This document shows positions 23,766 to 32,206 of a stretch of DNA of 64,000 bases, in pieces. Made by a program: the position numbers and the translations under genes. The stretch is taken from positions 2,542,001-2,606,000 of the forward strand of contig NZ_CP017562.2 of assembly GCF_001865575.2 (NCBI RefSeq). The letters run 5' to 3'. The first letter of the stretch is position 1; each line of letters begins with the position of its first letter. A model generated the notes under the pieces. It was given only the letters and a program-made list of their open reading frames with translations. It had not been told where the DNA came from and ran no database searches. The stretch is from Paraburkholderia sprentiae WSM5005 (lineage in GTDB: Bacteria > Pseudomonadota > Gammaproteobacteria > Burkholderiales > Burkholderiaceae).

Positions 23766-23806
23766 CTAGGGTTTTCCCTTAACCGTGATTATAGGGTTTT
23801 TCCCTA
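23766..23806. promoter_or_regulatory. Tandem GGGTTTTCCC palindromes before DUF3563 gene
   Basis: CTAGGGTTTTCCCTT (23766-23780) and TAGGGTTTTTCCCTA (23792-23806) are two near-perfect palindromic sites with centres about 26 bp apart, 28-68 bp upstream of the DUF3563 start. On the minus strand a TATAAT-like CCCTATAATC lies between them. Likely regulator sites; the protein is unknown. Confidence 0.55.
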
Positions 23807-23899
23807 GGCAAATGCTAGTGCGCTGCAGCAATTTTCCGTGCGGCGGGTATCGCACGCTTGCTGCGCGGGGATTTGTTGCATCCAAACAACGTCCCCGAT

Positions 23900-25246
23900 T
23901 TAACGATTGGACGAGTGGCCGTGCGCAGCGCGGGCGTGTCTCGCATGCGTCGGCGTAACGCCGGGCTGCGGCGACGCGGTGGTGTTCGTCGCGACGGGCG
24001 CCGATGCTCCATTTCCTGTCGCCGTCGCTGCCATCGCTGTGCGCGCGTCGAGCAGGCTCACCATCGCGGCTTGCTGGGTCTGCATCATCTGTTCGGTTCG
24101 GTATTGCTGGGCCGTCGTCTCGCGCGTGAGGCGCATCAGCAGCAGCGTCTGCGCAATGCCGATCGCCACTGTCGCCAGCAGCGCACAGACCACGATCGAC
24201 AGCATCCATTTCATGCGCCGCGAATGATCCGTCGCGGCGCGGCGTTGATCGGCGATCACGCCATAAAGCGCATCGACGGTATCGGCGAACGCGGTGGCAC
24301 GCGCGCGGTCGAGTTCCGGCTCCGAGCGAAGCGCGGCGCCTGCCCCGTCGGTGCGGCGCGCGTCACGCCACGAAGCGGCGATTCCCGCGCGGTTGTCTGC
24401 GGACGCCGGCCGGGTGGCCGAGGGCCTGTCGTGCTGTTGCGCGGTTGCAGCCTCTGAGGAGGCGGACTGCGTACGGGTCGCGGGCTCGTCAGACGACCGG
24501 CTCGCGCTGCTGCCATCGGTCGCGGCGGACGATGTAGCCGGAGCCGCGGACGCGCCGCGCGATGCCGTCGCCGCTTTGGCGAAACTCGCAGCGAAACGCT
24601 GCTGCGGCTTGCCTGCGCCCGCCGCCGCGGCCGACTCCGCTTCGGCCGCCTGGCGCAACGCGGTCACGCTGCGCGCGACGGTCGCGGCGGCCATCGCCGG
24701 GTTGAGCGGTGAGGATGGCTCGCGCGACGTTACGGTGCATTTGTCGTCAGTGTTTGCTTCCGCGTTCGGCGCTCCGTCGTCGGGGGCAGTGTTCGCGGCA
24801 TTGTTTGCGCGCGCCTCGGCAGCCGCCATCACCGGCTCGGCATCGAACCCGCTCAACTGCTCGTTCACCGAGACCAGTGCATCCAGCTTCGCCACCCGCG
24901 GTGCGCGGCGCGCCGCCTTGTCGACAGACGCGTGTTCGTCCAATGCGCCGACCGCCTGCAGCACCACGTCCGGCAATTCGAAGCCGTGCAGTGTGCCCTG
25001 GCGAACGTCGATGTTCATCGCCTCGAGCGTCGCGCGAGTCGGATCGTCAGGGAATAGCTCGAGCGTGCTGTCGTCGCGCGCGATGCCGCTCAGTTGCGCA
25101 AGGTGTTGCGCCGAGCGCGCGGCGCGCGCCAGCTTGTTTTCGGTTTCGGTGGAAAGCGCGCCCTGGCGCTGCTTTTTCGAAGCGACGCGCCGGGGCTTGG
25201 ACTGCGGGGATGCTACTGAGTCTGCCATAGAGAAAAGAGCGGTCAT
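23900..25246 (-). CDS. Hypothetical single-pass membrane protein, Ala/Ser-rich
   Basis: Unrecognised 448-residue protein. Residues 1-110 are charged and may form a small domain (LARAARSAQHLAQLSGIARDDSTLELFPDD). Residues about 150-310 are low-complexity Ala/Ser/Thr with no fold I can name. One transmembrane helix follows at about 345-368 (MLSIVVCALLATVAIGIAQTLLL), then a short Gln/Met-rich segment and a His/Ala tail. Bulk cytoplasmic, with a short periplasmic end, is the simplest topology. An alternative start is the ATG at 25228 (MADSVASP). Base and codon use match the surroundings, so it looks native rather than spurious. Confidence 0.65.
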   Translation of the reverse strand: MTALFSMADSVASPQSKPRRVASKKQRQGALSTETENKLARAARSAQHLAQLSGIARDDSTLELFPDDPTRATLEAMNIDVRQGTLHGFELPDVVLQAVGALDEHASVDKAARRAPRVAKLDALVSVNEQLSGFDAEPVMAAAEARANNAANTAPDDGAPNAEANTDDKCTVTSREPSSPLNPAMAAATVARSVTALRQAAEAESAAAAGAGKPQQRFAASFAKAATASRGASAAPATSSAATDGSSASRSSDEPATRTQSASSEAATAQQHDRPSATRPASADNRAGIAASWRDARRTDGAGAALRSEPELDRARATAFADTVDALYGVIADQRRAATDHSRRMKWMLSIVVCALLATVAIGIAQTLLLMRLTRETTAQQYRTEQMMQTQQAAMVSLLDARTAMAATATGNGASAPVATNTTASPQPGVTPTHARHARAAHGHSSNR

Positions 25247-25483
25247 CGCCGGGAACGGGGCGCCGGATGCCGCTCGTCATTGCCATTGTGGAATATTTAG
25301 AGCCAGCATTGTCGCATGGCGCTCCGCCTGCGCCGAAGCCATTCCCCGACGATTTGCGCCCGTTCACGCCCACTCGCGCCTTTCACGCCCTCGCGTTGCT
25401 GTCAGCGCGAGGGGTTTGCTTTATGCTAGGCCGCACACTTGCCTCGTCACACTGCGCACCTTGCGCGCCCGAACCATCCGAAC

Positions 25484-26617
25484 ATGCCAAGCACGACCCC
25501 TGCCTCCCCTTCGACGACCACCGCCGCGACCGCGCTGCGCGAGCACTTCGCGAGGGTGGTGCTGCCGATGTGGCACGGGCCCGGCTTCAACGAGGCGCTG
25601 CAGCTGCCCTACGAAGCGCTAGACGCCACCGGAGATCAGCCGCTGCGCGCGCAGCGCTATCGGGCGATGGCGTGCGCGCGACAGTTGTTCACGTATGCGC
25701 AAGCCGGCGACATGGAACACGCGAGCGTGCTGTTCGATTCGCTGACGCGCACCTTTCGCGACGCCGACCACGGCGGATGGTTCTACAGCGTCGACGCGCT
25801 CGGCGCTCCGCTTGACACGACCAAGGACCTCTATACGCATGCGTTCGTGGTGTTCGCGTGCGCGGAATACGCGCGGCGCTCGGACAACCCCGACGCGTTG
25901 AAGCTCGTGCACGGCACGACCGCGCTGATCCAGTCCAACTTCGCGGCCGACGGTGATCTGTTCAACGCGGCGCTCAACGTCGATTTTTCAAAAGTCACCG
26001 GTACGCCGCTGCAGAATCCGCTCATGCATCTGACCGAAGCGTGGCTCGCCGCCTGTGAAGCGACGCGCGACAACGTGTTCGCCGCCGCGTTGCGGCGGCT
26101 CGCGGGCGCGGTCGCGCGACACTTCGTGCATGCGCCGAGCGGCTGCATCGCCGAGTTGCCGATCGGCGCGAGCGGCAACCGTCTGGAGCCGGGACATCAG
26201 TTCGAGTGGTATTGGCTGGTCAGGCAGGCGGGCACGCTGTTCGACGGCACCGGCCTCACCGAAGCGCTGGCGCGTGCGTTCGCTTTCGCGCGACAGCATG
26301 GTGTGGACCCGGACAACGGCGGCGTCTGCGCAGCGCTCGACGAGGCCGGCAATGTCAGCGACCCGACCCAGCGGATCTGGGCCCAGACCGAATATCTGCG
26401 CGCGCTGGCCAGTCACGACGATCCCGCCGTGCGCGCGGCGCTGCCGCAACAGATCGCGCGTTTTCAGCAATGCTTTTTGCATGAACGCGGCTGGTTCGAG
26501 TGCAAGACGTCGGCCGGCGGCATCGCGCGCGCCGATATGCCGTCAACCACGCCTTACCACTTGGCGACCGCATATGCGGCGCTGCCGCTCGCCGCCGAGT
26601 CGAGCGCAGGCGATTAG
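25484..26617 (+). CDS. AGE-family epimerase/isomerase
   Basis: A 377-residue (alpha/alpha)6-barrel protein of the N-acylglucosamine 2-epimerase and mannose isomerase family. Segments supporting this are WHGPGFNEALQLPYEALD, QRYRAMACARQLFTYAQAG, GGWFYSVDALGAP..DTTKDLYTHAFVVFACAEY, HLTEAWLAACEAT, EPGHQFEWYWLVRQAG and QRIWAQTEYLRAL, which contain the conserved His and Trp residues of the barrel. Length fits the mannose/aldose isomerase (YihS-like) subgroup. It probably isomerises a free hexose such as mannose or fructose; no sugar kinase or transporter adjoins it. ATG at 25484 chosen over a TTG 45 bases upstream. Confidence 0.86.
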   Translation: MPSTTPASPSTTTAATALREHFARVVLPMWHGPGFNEALQLPYEALDATGDQPLRAQRYRAMACARQLFTYAQAGDMEHASVLFDSLTRTFRDADHGGWFYSVDALGAPLDTTKDLYTHAFVVFACAEYARRSDNPDALKLVHGTTALIQSNFAADGDLFNAALNVDFSKVTGTPLQNPLMHLTEAWLAACEATRDNVFAAALRRLAGAVARHFVHAPSGCIAELPIGASGNRLEPGHQFEWYWLVRQAGTLFDGTGLTEALARAFAFARQHGVDPDNGGVCAALDEAGNVSDPTQRIWAQTEYLRALASHDDPAVRAALPQQIARFQQCFLHERGWFECKTSAGGIARADMPSTTPYHLATAYAALPLAAESSAGD

Positions 26618-26918
26618 TCGAATTTGGAATAGCGATAGAGGAAGTTGGACGTTCGATCGTCCCGATAGAAAGGCGGCACGTCTCGCGATGAGGCCGCCGC
26701 GCTGTCGCGAGAAAATTCAATGTCGGTGGTAAACCCTGACGCAAAAAAGTTCTCGTCAGACGTTCTCAAAGCGCGAAAAGACACCAAAACCGGGGAATAC
26801 CCGGATGCAGGTTCATTGGCGTCCGTCATAAAGACGTGATACAACTCTTCCCTCGCGCTCGCTCTTGCACCGAGCAAGGGGGTCGCGATGCAATACACAA
26901 CATTTATTTGGATCAAAA
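26618..26918. other. Upstream region of the cold-shock gene
   Basis: A sigma-70-like promoter, TTGGCG (26816-26821), 18 bp, TACAAC (26840-26845), predicts a leader of about 70 nt before the cold-shock ATG. I see no gene in the rest of the 301-bp gap. Confidence 0.45.
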
Positions 26919-27122
26919 ATGGCAACAGGTACTGTTAAGTGGTTTAACGATGCAAAGGGCTTTGGTTTCATTACGCCGGACGACGGCGGTGAAGACCTGT
27001 TCGCGCACTTCTCGGAAATCCAGTCCTCGGGCTTCAAGTCCCTGCAGGAAAACCAGAAAGTGACGTTCGAAGTCAAGCAAGGCCCGAAGGGCAAGCAAGC
27101 TGCGAACATCCAGGCGGTCTAA
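26919..27122 (+). CDS. Cold-shock protein (CSD, RNA chaperone)
   Basis: A 67-residue single cold-shock domain that binds single-stranded RNA and DNA and melts secondary structure. RNP1 is KGFGFI and RNP2 is DLFAHF, both intact; the start [18 protein letters not shown] and the end [13 protein letters not shown] are classical. The gene is AT-richer than the region, as usual for these highly expressed genes. A UUCG-capped hairpin overlaps the stop codon and a terminator-like hairpin follows 70 bp on. Whether it is cold-inducible cannot be told from sequence. Confidence 0.96.
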   Translation: MATGTVKWFNDAKGFGFITPDDGGEDLFAHFSEIQSSGFKSLQENQKVTFEVKQGPKGKQAANIQAV

Positions 27123-27138
27123 GTACCTTCGGGTACTT
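27121..27138 (+). repeat. UUCG-capped hairpin overlapping the stop codon
   Basis: Arms AAGTACC and GGTACTT enclose TTCG, the extra-stable tetraloop. The first arm includes the last two bases of the stop codon. No T tract follows, so it probably protects the mRNA 3' end rather than ending transcription. Confidence 0.6.
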
Positions 27139-27192
27139 GAGACGAACTTGGACGTTACGATAAGCGCCTCTACAGGCCCTTGCGTCTAATGC

Positions 27193-27230
27193 AAAATGGC
27201 TCGCTTTGCGCGAGCCATTTTCTATTTTCT
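27193..27230. terminator. Bidirectional terminator between csp and chemoreceptor genes
   Basis: Arms AAAATGGCTCG (27193-27203) and CGAGCCATTTT (27211-27221) form 11 perfect pairs with a 7-base loop. The plus strand continues TTTTCTATTTTCT and the minus strand has its own T run, suiting two convergent genes. Confidence 0.8.
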
Positions 27231-27254
27231 GCCTCGTTTTTAAGCGTCGCTGCT

Positions 27255-28877
27255 TTAAATCGATTGCATCCGGGTTACGGTGAATTCCGAACTCGTGGCA
27301 GGCAATGCCGCTGACTGTTGCGTCCGCAACACACTTTCCGAAATCTCGAACACGGAAACAGCCTGTTTCAACTGCTCGGTTTGCTGATGCAGCGAAGCGG
27401 CCGCCGCCGCAGCCTGCTCGACGAGCGCCGCGTTCTGCTGCGTCATCTCGTCCATCTGCACGACCGCCTGGTTCACCTGTTCGATGCCGGTGCTCTGCTC
27501 GAGCGACGACGCGCTGATTTCGGCCATCATCTGCGTGACGCGCGAGATCGACGCCGACACATCGCTCATTGCTTCGCCGGCACGCTCGACAAGCGTCGAG
27601 CCGCCCTGAATTTCCGCGACCGACTCGCTGATCAGCGTCTTGATTTCTTTCGCCGACTGCGCGCTGCGTTGCGCGAGGCCGCGCACTTCGCCGGCCACGA
27701 CCGCGAAGCCGCGGCCTTGCTCGCCCGCGCGCGCGGCCTCGACGGCAGCATTCAGCGCGAGGATGTTGGTCTGGAACGCAATGCCGTCGATCACCGAGAT
27801 GATCTCGGCGATCTTGTCCGAGCTCTGCGCGATGCCGCGCATCTTGTCGACCACCTGGTTGACGACTTCGCTGCCGCGCGACGTCGCGCCGAGCGCGGTC
27901 TCGGCGAGCGCGTTGGCTTCGCGCGCGTGATCGGCGTTCTGGCGCACGGTCGCTGTGAGTTCTTCCATGCTCGACGCCGTTTCCTCCAGCGACGCCGCCT
28001 GGTTTTCGGTGCGCGCCGACAGATCGGCGTTGCCGGTCGCGATTTCGTTTGCGCCAAGATGAATCGAGTCGGCCGATTCACGCACGCTCTTGACGGTGCG
28101 CGCGACGCTCGCCTGCATCGTGGCGAGGCCCGAGAACAGGCGGCCGATTTCGTTGCTGCCGCGCGCGGCGATCGGCTGATCGAGACGGCCTTGCGCGATA
28201 CGCTCGAAGTGGCGGCCGGCCTCCTCGAGCGGCGCCACGACGCCACGGCGCAGCGCCGCATACACGGCGAGCGTGCCGGCAACGAGTACGAGCAAAATCA
28301 CCACGCTGACGATGCGAAACGCCGCCACGCGCGCATCAATCGAATCGAGCGACGCGCGGCTCGCGGCGTCGCCGAATTGCTCGAAGTTGTGCACTTCGGC
28401 CAGATAGGCGTCTTGAAACGACTGCGTCGGCTGATCGAGGAAGGCCTGGATGTTGTTCGAGTCGAGGTATTGCACGAGCTCCGCGAGCGCGCCGTGCAGC
28501 GCCTTGTAGCGTTCGGCGAGCGCGGTGGCGCGCGCGCTGTTGTCGTCGCTGGTCTTCTGCGCGCTGATGAAGGCCGCGAACGACTGATCCGCGGCGACGA
28601 GCTGTTCGCGAGCGTGCTGCACGATGTCCGTGGGCTCGGTGCCGCCGCGCACCATGCGCGTGCCGGCGCGCGACAGATTGATTCGCGCGTCCATCAGGCG
28701 CTGCGTCGTCTGGTTGACCGTCTCGACCTGCTTCAGCGCGATGTTCGACAGATCGCCGACGTCGTCGTGCGTGCGTGTCAGCGACCAGAAGCCCAACCCT
28801 ACCGTGACGAGCTGGAAGACGCAGAACGCGGCCAGAACACATAGCAGGCCGGATGCGACCTTGATCTTGCTGAACAT
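27255..28877 (-). CDS. Methyl-accepting chemotaxis protein, four-helix-bundle type
   Basis: Inner-membrane chemoreceptor of 540 residues. A first membrane helix (residues about 7-30), a periplasmic segment of about 155 residues that looks like a Tar/TarH four-helix bundle ([20 protein letters not shown]), a second helix ([23 protein letters not shown]), HAMP ([27 protein letters not shown]), then the signalling hairpin with [20 protein letters not shown] and [18 protein letters not shown]. No docking pentapeptide at the C terminus. I chose the ATG at 28877, with AAGGTG upstream, over one eight codons earlier. A sigma-28 promoter precedes it, tying it to the flagellar regulon. Confidence 0.94.
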   Translation of the reverse strand: MFSKIKVASGLLCVLAAFCVFQLVTVGLGFWSLTRTHDDVGDLSNIALKQVETVNQTTQRLMDARINLSRAGTRMVRGGTEPTDIVQHAREQLVAADQSFAAFISAQKTSDDNSARATALAERYKALHGALAELVQYLDSNNIQAFLDQPTQSFQDAYLAEVHNFEQFGDAASRASLDSIDARVAAFRIVSVVILLVLVAGTLAVYAALRRGVVAPLEEAGRHFERIAQGRLDQPIAARGSNEIGRLFSGLATMQASVARTVKSVRESADSIHLGANEIATGNADLSARTENQAASLEETASSMEELTATVRQNADHAREANALAETALGATSRGSEVVNQVVDKMRGIAQSSDKIAEIISVIDGIAFQTNILALNAAVEAARAGEQGRGFAVVAGEVRGLAQRSAQSAKEIKTLISESVAEIQGGSTLVERAGEAMSDVSASISRVTQMMAEISASSLEQSTGIEQVNQAVVQMDEMTQQNAALVEQAAAAAASLHQQTEQLKQAVSVFEISESVLRTQQSAALPATSSEFTVTRMQSI

Positions 28878-28920
28878 CGTGGACACCTTGGAACAAAGCA
28901 TGACGGGGGCTAGACCAGGG

Positions 28921-28947
28921 TTAACGGCAGATCGATCGACGGCTTAA
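28921..28947 (-). promoter_or_regulatory. Sigma-28 (FliA) promoter of second chemoreceptor gene
   Basis: On the minus strand TTAA, 15 bp, then GCCGTTAA, the latter matching the FliA -10 GCCGATAA at seven of eight positions. It puts the transcript start about 35 nt before the ATG at 28877. Confidence 0.7.
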
Positions 28948-29160
28948 GGCCAATTCTCGCAAAAAGCGGTCTACGTGCGGGTTTCCTCGGCGATCGTCGC
29001 GATTGCGATTGTTTTGCGCAACAATGCGCCGCTCATTGCGATGAATCACCTTGCGCAGCGCAGCGGCACTTCCTAGAGTGGGTAGGGACCGCGCGGCACG
29101 CGCCGCGCGGATGCTCCGTTGCACCGATGCACCACACCGACCCTGCACGAAGGAACCACG

Positions 29161-29595
29161 ATGACCGACCTACTCGACCGGGCGCGCGGCGCATTGCACG
29201 CCCAGCCGTTCAGCATGCTGCTTGGCGCGGAGCTGGTGCACGCCGGCAGCGACGAGCTCACCCTGTGTCTGCCGATTCGCGATGAACTGCGGCAGCAGCA
29301 TGGCTTCGTGCATGGTGGCGTCATCAGCTATCTCGCCGACAACGCGTTGACGTTCGCGGGCGCGCTGTCGCTTGGTCCGCGAGTCGTGACCGGTGAATAC
29401 AAGATCAACTATCTGCGCCCGGCGATGAAGGGCACGCTGATCGCGCGCGCGAGCGTCGTCTATGCCGGCAGGCATCAGGCGACCTGCCAGTGCAACGTGT
29501 TCGTAATGGATGGGGATCGCGAGAAGCTGGTGGCGGTCGCGCAGGGGACCGTGAACCGGATCGGGGAGAATGGGGAGCAAGAAGCGGGGGGTTAG
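29161..29595 (+). CDS. PaaI-family hot-dog thioesterase
   Basis: A 144-residue single hot-dog-fold protein that hydrolyses acyl-CoA thioesters in the cytoplasm. The family signature HGFVHGGVISYLADNALTFAGAL contains the catalytic Asp and the HGG turn, and GEYKINYLRPAMKGTLIARASVVYAGRHQATCQCNVF follows the usual strand order. AAGGA lies seven bases before the ATG at 29161, which I prefer over an upstream one 14 codons earlier. It stands alone between two oppositely oriented units, so its substrate is not indicated. Confidence 0.9.
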   Translation: MTDLLDRARGALHAQPFSMLLGAELVHAGSDELTLCLPIRDELRQQHGFVHGGVISYLADNALTFAGALSLGPRVVTGEYKINYLRPAMKGTLIARASVVYAGRHQATCQCNVFVMDGDREKLVAVAQGTVNRIGENGEQEAGG

Positions 29596-29620
29596 CGTGG
29601 CGCAAGCTCATAGCTCAAAA

Positions 29621-29653
29621 TAAAAAACCGTTCCCGCAAAAAAACGGGAACGG
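29621..29653 (-). terminator. Terminator of the fucose-like operon
   Basis: Arms CCGTTCCCG (29628-29636) and CGGGAACGG (29645-29653) with an A-rich loop. On the minus strand it ends in GGTTTTTTATTTT. It may also act weakly on the plus strand for the thioesterase gene. Confidence 0.8.
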
Positions 29654-29692
29654 CTTCTCTCATTGCGGCTTAACTCGCGAACCGCCCGCGCG

Positions 29693-30541
29693 TCACTCCG
29701 CCGCGTAGGTCTTCTGCGTCTGCTCGCCCAGCCCTTCGATACCAAGGCGCACCGTCTGCCCCGGCTTCAGAAACACCGGGTTCGGCTTCACGCCCATGCC
29801 GACGCCCGGCGGCGTGCCGGTCGAGATCACGTCGCCCGGCTGCAGGCTCATGCACTGCGACACGTACGACACCACCTTCGCGACACTGAAGATCATCGTC
29901 TTCGTGCTGCCGTTCTGGTATCGATGGCCGTCCACTTCGAGCCATAGGCCCAGGTTCTGCGGATCGGCGACTTCATCGCGCGTGACGACCCACGGCCCGA
30001 TCGGGCCGAACGTGTCGAAGCCCTTGCCCTTGTCCCACGTGCCGCCGCGCTCGATCTGCCATTCGCGCTCCGACACGTCGTTGATGACGCAGTAGCCGGC
30101 CACGTGCTCGAGCGCGTTCGCTTCGTCGACATACTTCGCCGCCTTGCCGATCACAACGCCGAGTTCCACTTCCCAATCGGTCTTCTTCGAACCGCGCGGG
30201 ATTTCGATGTCGTCGTTCGGGCCGCTGATCGCGCTCGTCCACTTGTTGAAGATGACCGGTTCGGCCGGCACCGGCAGATTCGATTCCGCCGCGTGGTCCG
30301 CGTAGTTCAGGCCGATACAGATGAACTTGCCGATCTTGCCGACGCACGGTCCCACGCGCGGATTGCCTTCGACGACCGGCAGCGTCGCCGGATCGAGTGC
30401 GCGCAGTTTCGCGAGGCTTTCATCGCTGAGCGCAGCGCCGTCGATGTCACCTACTACCTTCGACAGGTCGCGAATCTTCCCTTGTGCGTCGAGCAGGCCG
30501 GGCTTTTCCTGGCCTTTCGGCCCATAGCGAAGCAGTTTCAT
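29693..30541 (-). CDS. FAH-family hydrolase, probable 2,4-diketo-3-deoxy-L-fuconate hydrolase
   Basis: A 282-residue fumarylacetoacetate hydrolase-fold protein. It has FICIGLNYADHAAES, the metal-binding acidic residues in DWEVELGVVIG, GYCVINDVSEREWQ, KGFDTFGPIGPWVV and ISTGTPPGVGMG. Members next to an SDR, an amidohydrolase and an aldo/keto reductase act at the end of the non-phosphorylated L-fucose/L-rhamnose route, cleaving the 2,4-diketo acid to pyruvate and lactate. That is inferred from context; alone the family is broad (ureidoglycolate lyase, acylpyruvase). AGGGAAG precedes the ATG at 30541. Last gene of the operon before a terminator. Confidence 0.87.
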   Translation of the reverse strand: MKLLRYGPKGQEKPGLLDAQGKIRDLSKVVGDIDGAALSDESLAKLRALDPATLPVVEGNPRVGPCVGKIGKFICIGLNYADHAAESNLPVPAEPVIFNKWTSAISGPNDDIEIPRGSKKTDWEVELGVVIGKAAKYVDEANALEHVAGYCVINDVSEREWQIERGGTWDKGKGFDTFGPIGPWVVTRDEVADPQNLGLWLEVDGHRYQNGSTKTMIFSVAKVVSYVSQCMSLQPGDVISTGTPPGVGMGVKPNPVFLKPGQTVRLGIEGLGEQTQKTYAAE

Positions 30542-30591
30542 CGTTGCACTTCCCTTTCTTTCAGTAGTGTTCGGTTCGTCAATCAATAGAA

Positions 30592-31335
30592 TCAGTTCGA
30601 CCAGCCGCCGTCGATCACATGCAGTTGGCCCGTCGTGAACGACGACTCGTCGGACGCGAGATACAGCGCGAGCGCGGCGATTTCCTCTGGCTTGCCGATG
30701 CGGCCCATCGGCTGACGCGCGACGAACGCGGCCTGCACCGCATCGAGCGCCGCACCCTGCGCCTGCGCCTGCGCGGCGATTCGCTGTTCGAGCGACGGCG
30801 ACGACACCGTGCCCGGGCAAATCGCGTTACAGCGTACACCACGCGTGACGAAGTCCGCAGCGACGGCCTTCGTCAGCCCGACCACCGCGGCCTTCGACGC
30901 ACCATACGCGAAGCGGTTGGGCACGCCCTTCACACTCGACGCCGCCGACGACATGTTGATGATCGAGCCGCCGCCCTTCTCCAGCATGGCCGGCAAAAAC
31001 GCGCGAATCATACGGTACATCGCCTTCGCGTTGAGATCGAACGCGAAGTCCCAGTCCTCCTCGCTGCAGTCGAGAATACTGCCCGCGTGCACGAAGCCCG
31101 CGCAGTTGAACAGCACGTCGATCGCGCCGACTTCGGCGGCGAGCGCCTTGATCGCCGCGCCGTCGAGCACGTCGAGCTTGCGCGCTTCGACCGGCTTGCC
31201 GGCGAGTCCGTCGATGCGGATATCGGTGGCGATCACGCGCGCGCCTTCGCGCGCGAACAGTTCGGCGGTGGCGAGACCGATGCCTTGTCCCGCCGCGGTG
31301 ATCAGGGCCGTTTTGCCGGCCAGTCTTTGTGTCAT
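30592..31335 (-). CDS. SDR oxidoreductase, probable 2-keto-3-deoxy-L-fuconate dehydrogenase
   Basis: Short-chain dehydrogenase of 247 residues. The cofactor motif is TAAGQGIG (13-20), Asp39 after the second strand favours NAD, NCAG is at about 77-80, and the catalytic Ser130 region and Tyr144/Lys148 (YGASK) are intact. The [15 protein letters not shown] segment and overall pattern match the DHRS6-like group, which includes 2-keto-3-deoxy-L-fuconate 4-dehydrogenases. It would oxidise the substrate of the downstream FAH-family hydrolase. GGAG lies six bases before the ATG. Substrate assignment comes from the cluster. Confidence 0.88.
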   Translation of the reverse strand: MTQRLAGKTALITAAGQGIGLATAELFAREGARVIATDIRIDGLAGKPVEARKLDVLDGAAIKALAAEVGAIDVLFNCAGFVHAGSILDCSEEDWDFAFDLNAKAMYRMIRAFLPAMLEKGGGSIINMSSAASSVKGVPNRFAYGASKAAVVGLTKAVAADFVTRGVRCNAICPGTVSSPSLEQRIAAQAQAQGAALDAVQAAFVARQPMGRIGKPEEIAALALYLASDESSFTTGQLHVIDGGWSN

Positions 31336-31368
31336 CTACGACTCCAGTTGAATGGGCTGCTAACGAAA

Positions 31369-32199
31369 TCAAAGCCGGTAAAACGCGGCGGCGTTGTCGC
31401 CGAACACCGCGTCGCGCTCGGCGTCGCTCAACGACGCAAGCAGCGTGGTCGCCACCGAATGCCAGAGCAGATAGTCGCCGTTCAGTTCGAGCACCGGCCA
31501 GTCGCTGCCCCACATCAGGCGCGCGGGGCCGAACGTGTTCAGCAGATGCTCGACGTAGGGCCGCAGCGTGTCCTCGGTCCAATCGGGTGACGCCTCGGTC
31601 GCAAGACCCGACAGCTTGCAGTGCACCTGCGGCAATGCGGCGAGCCGCGTGATCGCCTCGCGCCACACCTGAAAGCCCGCCTGGCCGTGGCGAATCGGCG
31701 GCTTCGCGCCATGATCGACCACCATGCGCAGCGCCGGGAAACGCTGCGCGAAGATCTCGACGTAGTGCACGTGACGCGCGTAGATCAGCGCATCGAACGC
31801 GAGGTCGTGCGCGATCAGCGCGTCGATTGCCGGCGCAAGGTCGGGGTTCGCGATCCAGCCGTCGTCGGGCAGGTCCTGCAGCATCGGCCGCACGCCCTTG
31901 AACTTCGGCTCGCGCGCGAGCGCCTCGATCATCTCGGGCGCGTTCGGCAGCAGCAGCGGCACCCAGCCGACCACGCCCGCGATCGACGGCTCGTGCCGCG
32001 CGATGTCGAGCAGGTAGCGGGTTTCGTCGAGCGTCGGCGCGGCCTGCACGACCACCGTCCGCTCGATGCCGGCCTGTTCGCGCAACGGCTTCAGATCGTC
32101 GGGGCCGAACGGCCGGTAGAGTGCTTTCAGCTCGGGCGTCAGCCACGCGTAGTCACCCCGCGCGGGGTTCCAATAGTGCTGGTGAGCGTCGATCGGCAT
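31369..32199 (-). CDS. Amidohydrolase, probable L-fucono-1,5-lactonase
   Basis: A 276-residue TIM-barrel metal hydrolase of the COG3618 type. It starts with the HxH metal motif IDAHQHYW, and has VVDHGAKPPI, VHCKLSGLATE and the terminal Asp in MWGSDWPVLEL. COG3618 proteins adjoining an aldo/keto reductase hydrolyse sugar lactones such as L-fuconolactone. The start at 32199 lies 7 bp after the reductase stop, so the two are translationally linked; an in-frame extension further upstream would overlap the reductase and encodes no plausible protein. Confidence 0.88.
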   Translation of the reverse strand: MPIDAHQHYWNPARGDYAWLTPELKALYRPFGPDDLKPLREQAGIERTVVVQAAPTLDETRYLLDIARHEPSIAGVVGWVPLLLPNAPEMIEALAREPKFKGVRPMLQDLPDDGWIANPDLAPAIDALIAHDLAFDALIYARHVHYVEIFAQRFPALRMVVDHGAKPPIRHGQAGFQVWREAITRLAALPQVHCKLSGLATEASPDWTEDTLRPYVEHLLNTFGPARLMWGSDWPVLELNGDYLLWHSVATTLLASLSDAERDAVFGDNAAAFYRL

Positions 32200-32206
32200 G
32201 GTCGGA

